64,000 bases of DNA, taken from the NCBI GenBank assembly GCA_030272585.1, contig BSYQ01000008.1, forward strand, positions 1,612,001 through 1,676,000. Reading direction: 5' to 3'. Source of the stretch: Bryopsis sp. KO-2023 (taxonomy: Eukaryota; Chlorophyta; Ulvophyceae; Bryopsidales; Bryopsidaceae). Positions 45,799-55,900 of this stretch are shown here, piece after piece (position 1 is the stretch's first letter; each line of letters opens with the position of its first letter). Position numbers and translations under genes: made by a program. The notes beneath the pieces are model-generated. The model was given only the letters and a program-made list of their open reading frames with translations. It was not told where the DNA came from and made no database searches.

Positions 45799-48231
45799 AT
45801 GTTTCCCCAACTTTTTTCTGGGGGTTTAGGTACTTGTGGTCATTTTTTGGTGGGAAATTTACCCTGGTCTACAGGAGGTCCTCCGTCCAAGGGACAAGGT
45901 GTTCAATTTGGGGGGTCGACCGGGCCAGGGGAGGATTCGTTAGCTTTTCGGGAATGTGAAGCGTTAATGGCTCTGGGGGCAGTGGAGGAAGTGTGGTATC
46001 CACCTCGTGTTATAAATCCTGTGGTGGTGGTGCCTCGCCCAGGGGATACTGATCGGGTACGGTTATGTTTAGATTTTCGGAAACTTAATTCGTACGTGGA
46101 GGCTGAACCTTTTGGTCTTTTGAATAGGGATTATTCTTTGGCCGATATTAAGGCGTTCTCGGTAGGTAGTAAATTGGATTTGGCCAATGCCTACCATCAA
46201 GTCCGGTTGGCTCGCGACATTCAACCTTTTTTTGGTTTTCGTTTGGGCACTCGGTATTTTCAATATCGACGGTTGCCTTTTGGTTACTTAAACGCGAGCC
46301 ATTTGTTTGTCGAAGCTTTGGAGGGTACATTACGGAAATGTCGGGGACAATTTGAGTCGCAATTGATTGTTTTTATGGACGATATATTACTTTTATCGCC
46401 ATCAAAAGAAATTCATGATCGGGATTTGCGGGTATTATTAGCTTATCTACAAGGAGATGGATGGCAGTTATCATTCACTAAGTGTGAATTTTTTCGGAAG
46501 TCTTTTTCATTTTTAGGTTTTGATGTTACTTCGGAGGGTCTGTCTTTTCCTCATGCCAACTTGCAACGGTTGCAAGATTTGCGCCCGCCTACTTCTCCAG
46601 CTCAGTGGCGTCAAATTTTGGGGTGGGTTAATCAGGCTCTTCGTTTTCTTCCAGTGGGACATCGTTTATTAAAGTTTTTGCAAGATTTTCGAGATACAGG
46701 TCAGCTACAGTTTTGGCATAAGTTTTTGGATGTTTTATCGGCTTCGGCCCTTGCTACTGAGCACCCTGCGGAGGATGCTGATTGGCGAGTGTGGGTAGAC
46801 GCCTCTACAGCGGGGTATGGGGCGGTGTTGTTTCAAGGTTCTAGATTGGTTAGGTGTGTGTCAGGGTTGTGGAATTCTCAGTGGGCGTATCGTCACTCAG
46901 GAGCTTTAGAGGCTGAAGGGTTAGTTCGCGCATTGCAATGTTTCGCACCATGGGTTTTTGGGCGAAAAATTACCGTTTATACCGATAACCACGGAGTTTT
47001 TAGTCTCAGTAACTTTCGGAATTTATCGGTTTTTGCGAAGCGTCGAATTGAATGGTTGGCATGGTTTGCACCTCGGCTTCGGTTTGTGTCGGGTTATGCT
47101 AACCTTTTTGCTGATTTTCTAAGCCGTTTTTCTTTAGTTTCCTCATGTGAGGTTGGGGTGGTGGAGACTTCTTTGTCTCCCGCGCGTCGACATGATCTTA
47201 TTCGACAAGCTCATGCTGGACATTTTTCTTTTGCAAAAACTCTAGCGACTCTATTAGGGAGGGGATATTTTTGGCCACATATGCGCGCTGATGTGTCTCG
47301 GTTTCTTCAGTATTGCTCGGTTTGTCAGCAGTTTCAGGAGAAGGTACCTACTGGTACTATGGGTACTCAAATGTCTGCTGTTCCTGGGCATACTGTCGCG
47401 ATTGATTTTGTCGGCCCATTTTCGGAGGGTAGGGCACAGGGAAGGGGGAAGGGAAATCGATATGTGTTTTCGATTATGGATTCAGCGACTCGTTTTTATC
47501 ACGCAGTTCCGTTCGTTGCAAGTAATGCAATAAACGCGTGTAGAGCGATGGAGGAATGGGGATTATTAGTAGCGTTACCAAAAGTTATTCTTTGTGATCG
47601 AGCTTCGTGTTTTACAGGAAAGGTGTTCCAGAGCTGGTGTGAGAAAAGGGGGATAAGGTTAGTAGTGACGGCTCCTTATTCTCATAAATCGAATGGGTGG
47701 AATGAGAGGGCAAACGGAGTTTTGATTGAAAGGATTAGACGGATAATGCTTGACCGGAATCAAGGTTGGGAGGAGGTACTTCAGGATGCATTAAAGTCTA
47801 TGAATGGATCAAAACATGGAGTTACAGGGTTTCCACCGAATTTGTTATTATGGGGAAGGGATTTTCAGGAAAGGGTTTGTTTAGCTTCAGTTTTGGAAAA
47901 GTATAGAAGGATAGCAAATGAAAGAACAAAAAAGAATCAAGAAAGAGCCAATGTTCGATTTAGGGGAAAGTCAGCTCCTAGGTTGTTTGGGATAGGTCAG
48001 TGGGTATGGGTGCGAGATTCAAAACGGAGAGAAAGACTTGATCAAAAGTTTAGGCCATTTTGGGTCGGGCCTTTTAAGGTGTGGGATAGGCACAGTGAGC
48101 ATATATGGAGTTTGAAGTCTTTAGGGGGAAAAATTTTGAAAATGATTCATGAAGATAATATTAAAAGGGCATGGTTATATGCGAAGGATATTAAATCGTA
48201 TGAGGAAGTATTGGCGCGGGGAAGCGTGTGA
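45799..48231 (+). CDS. pol: RT, RNase H and integrase of the second retrotransposon
   Basis: 810 codons from the ATG shown; the frame opens slightly upstream (after 45728). Reverse transcriptase with KLDLANAYHQVRL, FGYLNASHLF and FMDDILLLSP (about 46371). RNase H with WVDASTAGYGAVLF (about 46795), YTDNHGVFS and ADFLSRF. Integrase with HAGHFSFAKTL and CSVCQQF for the HHCC finger, and DFVGPF, CDRASCFTGKVF and SNGWNERANG for the catalytic triad; a GPF/Y-like WVGPFKVWD follows. No chromodomain. The TGA stop at 48229-48231 lies inside the 3' LTR, so pol runs into the LTR with no spacer. Confidence 0.92.
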   Translation: MFPQLFSGGLGTCGHFLVGNLPWSTGGPPSKGQGVQFGGSTGPGEDSLAFRECEALMALGAVEEVWYPPRVINPVVVVPRPGDTDRVRLCLDFRKLNSYVEAEPFGLLNRDYSLADIKAFSVGSKLDLANAYHQVRLARDIQPFFGFRLGTRYFQYRRLPFGYLNASHLFVEALEGTLRKCRGQFESQLIVFMDDILLLSPSKEIHDRDLRVLLAYLQGDGWQLSFTKCEFFRKSFSFLGFDVTSEGLSFPHANLQRLQDLRPPTSPAQWRQILGWVNQALRFLPVGHRLLKFLQDFRDTGQLQFWHKFLDVLSASALATEHPAEDADWRVWVDASTAGYGAVLFQGSRLVRCVSGLWNSQWAYRHSGALEAEGLVRALQCFAPWVFGRKITVYTDNHGVFSLSNFRNLSVFAKRRIEWLAWFAPRLRFVSGYANLFADFLSRFSLVSSCEVGVVETSLSPARRHDLIRQAHAGHFSFAKTLATLLGRGYFWPHMRADVSRFLQYCSVCQQFQEKVPTGTMGTQMSAVPGHTVAIDFVGPFSEGRAQGRGKGNRYVFSIMDSATRFYHAVPFVASNAINACRAMEEWGLLVALPKVILCDRASCFTGKVFQSWCEKRGIRLVVTAPYSHKSNGWNERANGVLIERIRRIMLDRNQGWEEVLQDALKSMNGSKHGVTGFPPNLLLWGRDFQERVCLASVLEKYRRIANERTKKNQERANVRFRGKSAPRLFGIGQWVWVRDSKRRERLDQKFRPFWVGPFKVWDRHSEHIWSLKSLGGKILKMIHEDNIKRAWLYAKDIKSYEEVLARGSV

Positions 48232-48355
48232 TGGGGGACATACTAGATAGAGTCATATTATAGGATTATAGTATGGGAAGGGACAAACATTGGTTTGTGG
48301 ATAAGAGAGAGCCTGTATTCTGTTTGGGATGTAAGCAATTGTTTACTGCGTGACA
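48227..48355 (+). repeat. 3' LTR, 129 bp
   Basis: Same as 38155-38283. Its first bases include the pol stop codon. The sequence just before it, GCGCGGGGAAGCG, is the best candidate polypurine tract and is itself coding. Confidence 0.92.
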
Positions 48356-48463
48356 GTGGTCAGCCCAGCGGCTTTGTATTCCAACATGGATGCCCTCGAC
48401 GAAGAAGGGAGCATTTGGCTCCGAAGCCAGCGACCCAGAAGAAGTAACACCAAATTCTCCTAA

Positions 48464-49670
48464 AAATATTTCCAACAAATCGAATTCAAACGCAATGTTT
48501 TCTTTTCCTCCAGGGAAAGATAACATCCCCTCCAACCACCACAAGTGCATCTCTTTTCCTGCATCGTTCTTTATGATCGAAGTTGGTTTGCTTCCGATTT
48601 CGTTTGCTTAGGTTGGAAAAAAAACAAGAAAATGAATGAATAAATGAATCTATATAGCATATGTGACCTGACCAATAGAAACATATGTGGATGTTTGACA
48701 CAGTACATATTGTTCAAATGCATGTAGATGGAGAAGCAAAAGGCCCAGCTACGAGGTCCAGCCATGCAGATCCGCAGAGGATGGACAAACAACATTCGGT
48801 GCACCACCACGAATACTATCATTGCAGTTTTAGCTCTGTTGGTTTGTGCGGAGGTTTTCATGTTTTGGGAGCAGATCAGTGAGGCAATGGAGGGCTGAAG
48901 TCAACCATCCTTGTGATCCCAGCTAAGATGCTCAGTCAGACTTCTGGGAATGAGGTTCGGGTTCGGGAGGGAATGTGATATCTGGATAGTAATATATTAC
49001 TCATACCTTCCATTGCACTCCAGCAAACAGAACAACAACATAGACAAATGATATGAGGGATGTAAACAAAGAAAGTTATTTTTCACATTACTTTTCTTTT
49101 TTCTTTGTTGAGGGTTGTGAAGGAGGGGGGGGGGGGCACTACCATGACCGAGTTTCTGAAAAATAAACATATGTGCAATCTGCCTGTTGCCGCTGAAACT
49201 TGCTTGTTCGCTTGTGGGCCCAGAGCTTGATCTGACAGATGATGCTCACAATGATGTTGACGGGTGGATTCTACATCTGCAAGATCCCCGGTTGGCTGAA
49301 ATGGCTCAAGTACTGCAGCTTCATTTTCTACAGATACAACTTGCTGATGAAGGTCGAGTTCAGCAGTAGGTCCTTTGAAGATTGTGGTGGGCTGGGGGTG
49401 GATGGTATATGCACTGACCCTTCTGGCGATGGGACATGCATCCCCATCACGGGAATCATTCCTGATGGAATATGTATATATGATTTTCATTTTCCAAGAG
49501 ACCCAGTGTGCGAAGAAGAAAAAAAATAGTGAGCTAAAATAGACAAGCAACTGAGTTGATAATCTTGTAAAAAAAAACTGAAAAGTATTTTCAAGGTTGC
49601 TGGTCGCCACAGCCTGGTTCGAGTCCAGGCAGCCCTGACAAAAGAATATCAATCCATCAACCAATCATCA
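48464..49670. other. No gene supported
   Basis: Open frames are short and lack domains. A G run lies at about 49118-49135. Confidence 0.5.
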
Positions 49671-49673
49671 ACG

Positions 49674-49957
49674 AAACGTCGGCGCCACCAAAGACGAATC
49701 GTCGGCATCACCAACGACGATTCGTCGGCGCCACCAACGACTAATCGTCGGCATCACCAACGACGAACCGTCGGTGTGTGCCGACGAATCGACGGTGTCA
49801 CCAACGACGAAACGTCGGCGCCACCAACGACGAAACGTCGGCGCCACCAACGACGATACGTCGGCGCCACCAACGACGATACGTCGGCATCACCAACGAC
49901 GAACCGTCGGTGTGTGCCGACTAATCGACGGCACACACCGACGGTTCGTCGTTGGTG
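49674..49957 (+). repeat. CG-rich minisatellite with a perfect 29-bp inverted repeat
   Basis: About ten units of 15-30 bp of the form CGTCGGCGCCACCAACGACG with variants CATCACC and GTGTGTGCC. At its end, 49891-49919 and 49929-49957 are exact reverse complements (CACCAACGACGAACCGTCGG onward) around a 9-base loop. The flank at 50005-50042 (reverse complement GGCCAACGACGCCGTCG) matches the left flank of hAT A at 30955-30976, so both loci may hold remnants of one CG-rich element family. Confidence 0.8.
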
Positions 49958-50514
49958 CGCCGACGCTCGATACGGCGATATCGACCGTCGTTGAGGCGTC
50001 GTCGACGGCGTCGTTGGCCACCCCGTTTGTCTTGTGTACTTGGATCCTGTGTATAACAACAACAACGAAAAAAAGGAAATCCTCAAATGCATATTCACTC
50101 AACAGTCATGAACCACAAAAGCCAAAAGCTCCAGCCGTGTCCTCCAAATAAGCAAACAGCATCGTGATCTCAACTGCTTTCGGAACAAATGACTCCATGA
50201 TTGCTAGTTGCCCGAGAACCCAGACTTTAAAAAAGCACGAAGCATCAACTAGGCAGTTTTTTAGTCAAGTGTGCGTGGTGGGTGAGTGAAATTCAAGAGC
50301 AAGAATGGCTCCTCAGCCAATGCAATCATTCGTTGATTGAAAAGAAGAGGTCCCATCAGTACTTCACCCGGATACTTTGCAAGTACGAGCTTTGCGCTGC
50401 ATAAATAGGCGTCGCGACTTTTGTTGAGACATCCAGCCCTCTGTTGACTTCTGACTTCTCTTTCTTTTTGGCAGTTTTGCACCCTTTGAATTGAACGGAT
50501 TGAAGCAGCGAACC

Positions 50515-51954
50515 ATGCAGATCTCTACTTTCGCACTTGCTTGCTTGTTGCTCGCAGCTCCTGCACTTGCAGGTATTCTGAAGTTTTCTTCCGCCCGATC
50601 GATAGTTTTTGATGTTGATACGGTGTGTGGGGTGTGTAAATAACGTGTGGTGAGGATTCCTAATGGTAATTATCGTCGTTGCCTAGGACGTGAGCTTTCT
50701 CAGACGGCTTCGAACTCCTGCAGTGTTTTCGGATCAGTGAGCCTCGTCGTCAAGTCTGGAAGATGCAAAGGATGGGCGGGAGCGAGCTGCACGGTAAGTC
50801 GGTTTTCCCTAAACGTGGTACATGCACGCGTGGCGGAAACTTGGTTGATTACACAGCTCGATGCATTTCTGGCATTGGTTGTTGCAGTCCCACGCCAAGG
50901 CGCAGGCAGACATCAAGTCGGCAGTGAAGGCACTTAGCACCGTGAAGATCTGCGATCCAGTCGCGGTCAGGGCGGCTTCCACCGCGGTTGCCAAGGCTCT
51001 TGCACAGGTTTACGTTGAAGCGCTCGCGAAGGTACTGCCACTGGCGTGTTGCAGCCAAGGGTCTGATCGATGTGACGGTTGTTCTCTTCCTCCAATGCAT
51101 GGCTCGAACATTGTTCGTTCGTACGCTGCAGGTTTCTTGCGATGGAAAGGGCTTCGGCTGTGGATTCGGAGTTTCCCAGGGAGATGCGTTCGCTACTGCC
51201 TACGCTGAGGCTTTCAGCAAGGCTGTCGCCGCCGCATTCAACGGCAACTTGAGCGCACTCTGCATTGCTGATCTCAAGGCCATCGCCGTCGGTGTCGCTC
51301 GCGCCGCCGCTTTCGCTGTCTCGCAGGCATGTGTCAGCGGATCTGGAAGCGCCTCCGTCTTCCAGTCGACCTTCGTGTCCTCCACGAGCGTCGCCATCGC
51401 GAAGTCCATCTCAACCGCAACGGCTGTCGTGTGCAACAGTAAGTGACCTCTGCAATTGCAACGCTGGTCCGCTCTTGGACTTGTGTTCTCCCCCACTAAT
51501 TCTTCGCTGTTACTGTCCATAGAGCCCAAGGACAACTCGAAGTGTGGTGCTGATGTCGTTGGGAGCTCCACGACCAAGGACAACGTCGTGCAGATCCCCA
51601 AGGTCGTCACTCCACCACCCACCGGATCTGGCACCGGCAGCGGAAGCACTGGCGGCTCTGGATCGGCTGGCCAAGTCGAGCCTTGCTTGACCATCGAAAG
51701 CCTCGACTGCTGCTTCGACCAGACCAAGTAAGAATTGCCCCTTCACTCATACCACAGCTTGGTACTGTTGGAAATTTTGAAGGTTGAAAATACATTTTCC
51801 AAAATTCCTAGAGAATCTGGGTTGATATTGAGTATTGGTTGTGTGTAAAAGGTGTGGTCCTAAGGGTTTGTGGGCTGAGGCTCCACTCAACCCTGCTGGC
51901 AACAAGTTGGTGTTCAAGAGGGGTGTCAGCAAAGCATTGTGCTACTGCTACTAG
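50515..51954 (+). CDS. Secreted alanine/cysteine-containing protein (six exons, about 307 aa)
   Basis: Exons 50515-50572, 50687-50793, 50888-51031, 51132-51438, 51523-51727 and 51852-51954; all introns GT..AG, phases agree throughout. Exon 1 is a classic signal peptide (MQISTFALACLLLAAPALA). The mature part is Ala/Ser-rich and helical with spaced cysteines: SCSVFGSVSLVVKSGRCKGW, VSCDGKGFGCGFGVSQGDAF, AYAEAFSKAVAAAF. A Gly/Ser/Pro linker then leads to a Cys-rich tail (LDCCFDQTK, CGPKGLW, LCYCY). The TAA at 51729 is not the end: it overlaps donor GTAAGA, and exon 6 continues in phase and stops at TAG 51952-51954. An extracellular-matrix or cell-wall role is inferred; I know similar secreted Ala-rich proteins in green algae only in general terms. 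Confidence 0.82.
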
Positions 51955-52984
51955 GGAGATTGGCAGTTGTGATAAAATAAAGCAAATTTTAGGGAACCAC
52001 TCGACTAGATTTCGAACACCATCATGGAGCGTGATGATTCAATTGAAATGGAATTGCTTGATCGTGACTCCAAGCAGAAATTAATTTTGATGCAATCTTG
52101 AATGAATAAATGTACTTTCGTTTTATGAATAAACAGCATTGGTGAATTTTGTTTTCCTTTGCAAACAATAAAAGAAAATGGAGGGCTGTGGTACTTCTAT
52201 GAAAAATTAATGTTCCCTTGTAAAATCATGGTCCATGTGATGTTTTGTGTGATCTTTTGTGAACCATCATGTTTCATGTTCAAAAGCATGATATGTTCAA
52301 AGAAAGCTAGAACTTTTTGTCGTATTTTAGAATGCTTTATTGCTTTGGTGCAGGTGTTTAATCCTTACTCCCAGAATTTTTTTCTTTTTTTTTCTTGAGG
52401 TGTGCATTCATTTGTGTATTAGAATCTGTTTCCCAAGATTCTGTTTTTGAACACAAAATGCACAAGTATATTTTTACATAATTTCCTTTTCATGAAAGAA
52501 TGGGTTTGTCTTATTCGTTTTCAAAGAATCTGGGGGAGGGAGCAGGGGGTTCAAAATCACAAAAAAAAAAAAAAAACGGTTTATTATCAGAAGTTAGCTC
52601 ATGGGGGGGAGTTTGGAAAAAAATGAAACTTCTTCTATCCAACCTTGATTTAGAAATGTACTTCCCATTTGGTACTTGTGTGAACATCTCTTTCTGCTGT
52701 TAGTAGAAATTTTATATATTTTCTTGTAGCTACCACAGATCCCAGACAGATCCAGCCAAGCAAAAGTACTTGTTCCAGCCTCTGTACAGCAAGCTCCCGG
52801 TAACAGTCCACATTCCCTCATGCCCTTTTTTTATAGAAATCGTCAATTGCTGCACGGACCTCAAATCAGTGTTTGTAGATACGGACCGGTGTAATAACAC
52901 CTCAAATGGCTACCCCCCAAAAGTGCCAATTCTGCGGATTGCGTGGATATCATTGTTCAATTTGCCACACAATTTCCTTGCAAG
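51955..52984. other. No gene resolved; one exon-like stretch
   Basis: 52729-52799 lies between TTTCTTGTAG and a GTAACA donor and is open (DPAKQKYLFQPLYSKLP), but no partner exons were found. The rest is AT-rich. Confidence 0.35.
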
Positions 52985-55900
52985 CAACCACAACCGCTCA
53001 AACCAAATGTTTGCAATGACAGAATCAAGTTCCATCATTCGCCCCCGCCAATTCTTCCCGCGCTTGGCTTTAAGCATTGACCCACCAGGCCATCAGCACC
53101 TGAACCTTTCACCTCCAGGATAGCCTATCCGAATGAGCAGACAAACCATCAGCGATCTGCTTGGGCTGCAAGGACCTCACGCGGTCATGCAGAGGGTTCG
53201 CGAAAGCACGGAGCGCTACGGTGGAGGTGTGGAACTTTTGAAGGCCAAGCTCAACTGTTGTGACTACCGTCAAAAGGTTTCGACGTCTGGTCTGGTCGAC
53301 TGGACCACACTTTGTCTTTCCGTTCACTGTTCTCTTGCTTTTGCTGCAACAGCAGGGAGCAATACTACGTCAGACTCCTCCATGAAGGTCTCCGAGTGGC
53401 TGGCTAGAGGGTCAGATCTTGGGAGCTTCTTTGGGCGCGACCGAAGGGAGTACCCAAACCACACCAGACCACCAGGGTACAGTCGTCACTACTGCGCTAT
53501 GTGGGATCGCCAAGGCCCTTCGTCCGTCGACTACCAACCGTATGCGAACTTGGGCGCGGCGTGGAACACCAGTTCCAGTGCGGCAAGAGCCAGAGCGCTC
53601 CTGCAGGGTGCAACAGGCAAGCCCCCAAGTCCTCGAGCAGCAAGGGAAGAACCCAGTTTGGGACGTCAGTCACCCCAAGGCGATTCCAGCGGGGGATCCT
53701 CCAAACCCACCAAGACTCAAAAGATCCCAGCCCCCTCGAACGGCGCGTTGCTGGAGCAAACAAAAGTCGTCAAGAAGCAGCTTGAAGAGCTTCGAGAGTC
53801 GCATTTCTTGTCGAAGTGCAGGAATCTGTTGGGCGTGTCCGACTTCAGCGCGCAGCCTCCGCATCCCACACAGCCACAGGTTGAAGAGAGCTCCGGAGAG
53901 GGGTCTGCATCCTCGGAGCGCCACGTCCATATCGCACAGGGGGTCGAATTGGATGGTGCATCATCACGAGAGTGCGATTCTGATTCGGCGAGGACTGGCT
54001 CAGTTCGGTACGGGGACAAACCCGAGTCGATGGATGAATACGAGGCATCTGTTGGGTCTGACCATTGCTCCCTCCCACGCAATATCGAGGTGTGTAGCGA
54101 TTCTGGTGCTTTTCCTCTGGTGTTTTTCAGGGACGTCACAAACTTCATTTCCATCTGCAGGTTGCCGTTGCTGCGTCCTTGGAGACCACCCACACAGGCG
54201 ACGTGTCGGAGCATGGGCAAAAGGAGTGGCCACAACATGAGGCTAGCGATCTCACGGGGCCGCTTCGTCCAGCTGAACCCAAGGTAGGTCGTTTTGGAGA
54301 AGTCACCTTGTTATCCTTTGGATTCTGCTCCGTCCACATGAAAGAAACTCGCGCCACGTTTGGATCTCCAGGTCGTTCGGCACATCTATCGCTACGCGCA
54401 CTACGATGAGTTCGGAAGCGACGCGTCGAGGGGAGACGAGTCGTCTATGCAGTGGCTCGAAAGTGGCGACGAGGGTTACAAAACCGACGAGTTCGATGAG
54501 AAGGTACGGTGTCCCGACAGGACGGAACTAGAAAGCAGACAATGAGCAGGGCTGAAAGATAGCTTCTGTATTTCGACCAGCACAAACAGCGACGAACACT
54601 AAACAAACAGATACCGATCCAAGTCTTACTTCGACTACCATGTTTTGGACACGCTGAGCCATCAACCTTTGTTCTGACAGGGGTATTATTCGAGTTTCGA
54701 CGATGGCCCATCCGACGACCAGAACAAAGGGAAGGGGGTGCCTACAACGCCCAATGTGGAAGGACGCATGGGGAACAGTTGTGGGGCGAAAGAGTTCTAC
54801 AAATCCCAAACCAGCACTGACAACGACCTACGAGCCCAGTTTAATCGTGAGAACTGTTGGGCGAGTGACGGGGGCCACAGGAGAAGGTTCACAGCTATAC
54901 CAGTTCCATCTGCATTTTCTGCATCGAGAAGCGCCCAGACAAAGCTTGGAGGGCATCTTGGAGAATCACAAGAAAATGTGAATTCGGTAACCGCTGGAGG
55001 CAATCGCAACGTGCTGGGATCGACCTCCAGTGAGGGATGTAAGAAGGCCAGCGATACGAGAGAGTGCTTGAAGTCCATATCGATTGATAGCTCAGGGGAA
55101 ATCGGACCCGACAAGAGAAAATCACAGGAGGAGGCGTCTCTCCCCGTTTCTGATCAGGAAAACAAGGCCTTTTCGGATGGAGTGAAGCTCCAAGCGACTG
55201 AGGCGATTCAAAAAGACAGCGATCGCTATACCACGACTCACCCCAGCGTCAGAGTCTTGTCGGTGTTGAGCGACTCGAGGAACCTTGAGAACGAAAAGGA
55301 GGTGGTGAAGGCCAGGACGGCAGAGATTCAGGTTGAAATCAGAGAGTCCTTAAGGGGTTCCCAAACAAGCACCGATAAGCCTCGAAAAGAAACAGAGATT
55401 GCCAACGCATGCACAGTCGGGATTCAGACGGAAAGAGAATCTTTGATATTGAGAAAGACGGAAACCGCGAGCAAACATGAGAGGCTTGACACGTCCACAC
55501 AAACGTCAAGCAAAGAACCCATTCCACAAGCCCCCAAGGAAAAACTGCTGGATGGTCCTGAGTTTGACCTCAAGGATCAACAGTCAGGGGCGGAGTGGTT
55601 ATCGGAAATCATCCCAAAAGAGCTTCTTGACCGATTTGCTCTGGAGGGAATCAAGAGCACAACCACAAATGTTGTGCCAGATCAATTTCACCTGCATCTA
55701 CATTTCGCTGAGAAAGAAACCCTTAGGGATGCGAAAGTCGAAACTAAAAACAGGGGTGCAGAGGTAGAAAGGGATGCCAAGCAACCCTTGCAGACATCAA
55801 TTCAAAATTTTCACCAAGAAGAAGATAGACAACCTAGCATTTTGAAGGAGTCCTCCAGTGGAGTTCCACCAGCGTGGCCACCTAATCCTGATTCAGACGG

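Larger units (their letters stand above)
38155..48355 (+). mobile_element. Compact Ty3-like LTR retrotransposon with 129-bp LTRs, split by hAT B
   Basis: Identical 129-bp LTRs at 38155-38283 and 48227-48355, target duplication GTGG (GTGGT if the LTR starts one base later). Gene order is gag, protease, RT, RNase H, integrase, i.e. Ty3 type; no chromodomain seen. The coding frames are interrupted by hAT B (40609-45724). Without it the element is about 5.1 kb. Base composition is more AT-rich than the 10-19 kb element. Confidence 0.92.
38047..48463 (+). pseudogene. Terminal exon of an unknown gene, split by a retrotransposon
   Basis: After acceptor TTGGTTCAG, 38047-38154 is open and reads FTFNIVEDSKDAGKEAEEL. 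The frame resumes after the 3' LTR and target duplication at 48356 and runs to TAA at 48461-48463 (MDALDEEGSIWLRS). With the element and one target copy removed, the two parts share one frame of 70 codons including stop. In the present allele the LTR supplies TGA within a few codons of the junction. The gene is not recognised, and upstream exons are unresolved. Confidence 0.5.

Noticed and set aside
51723-51731. TAA as the stop codon of the secreted protein
   Set aside because: It overlaps a GTAAGA donor, and an in-phase Cys-rich exon follows at 51852 with its own TAG.
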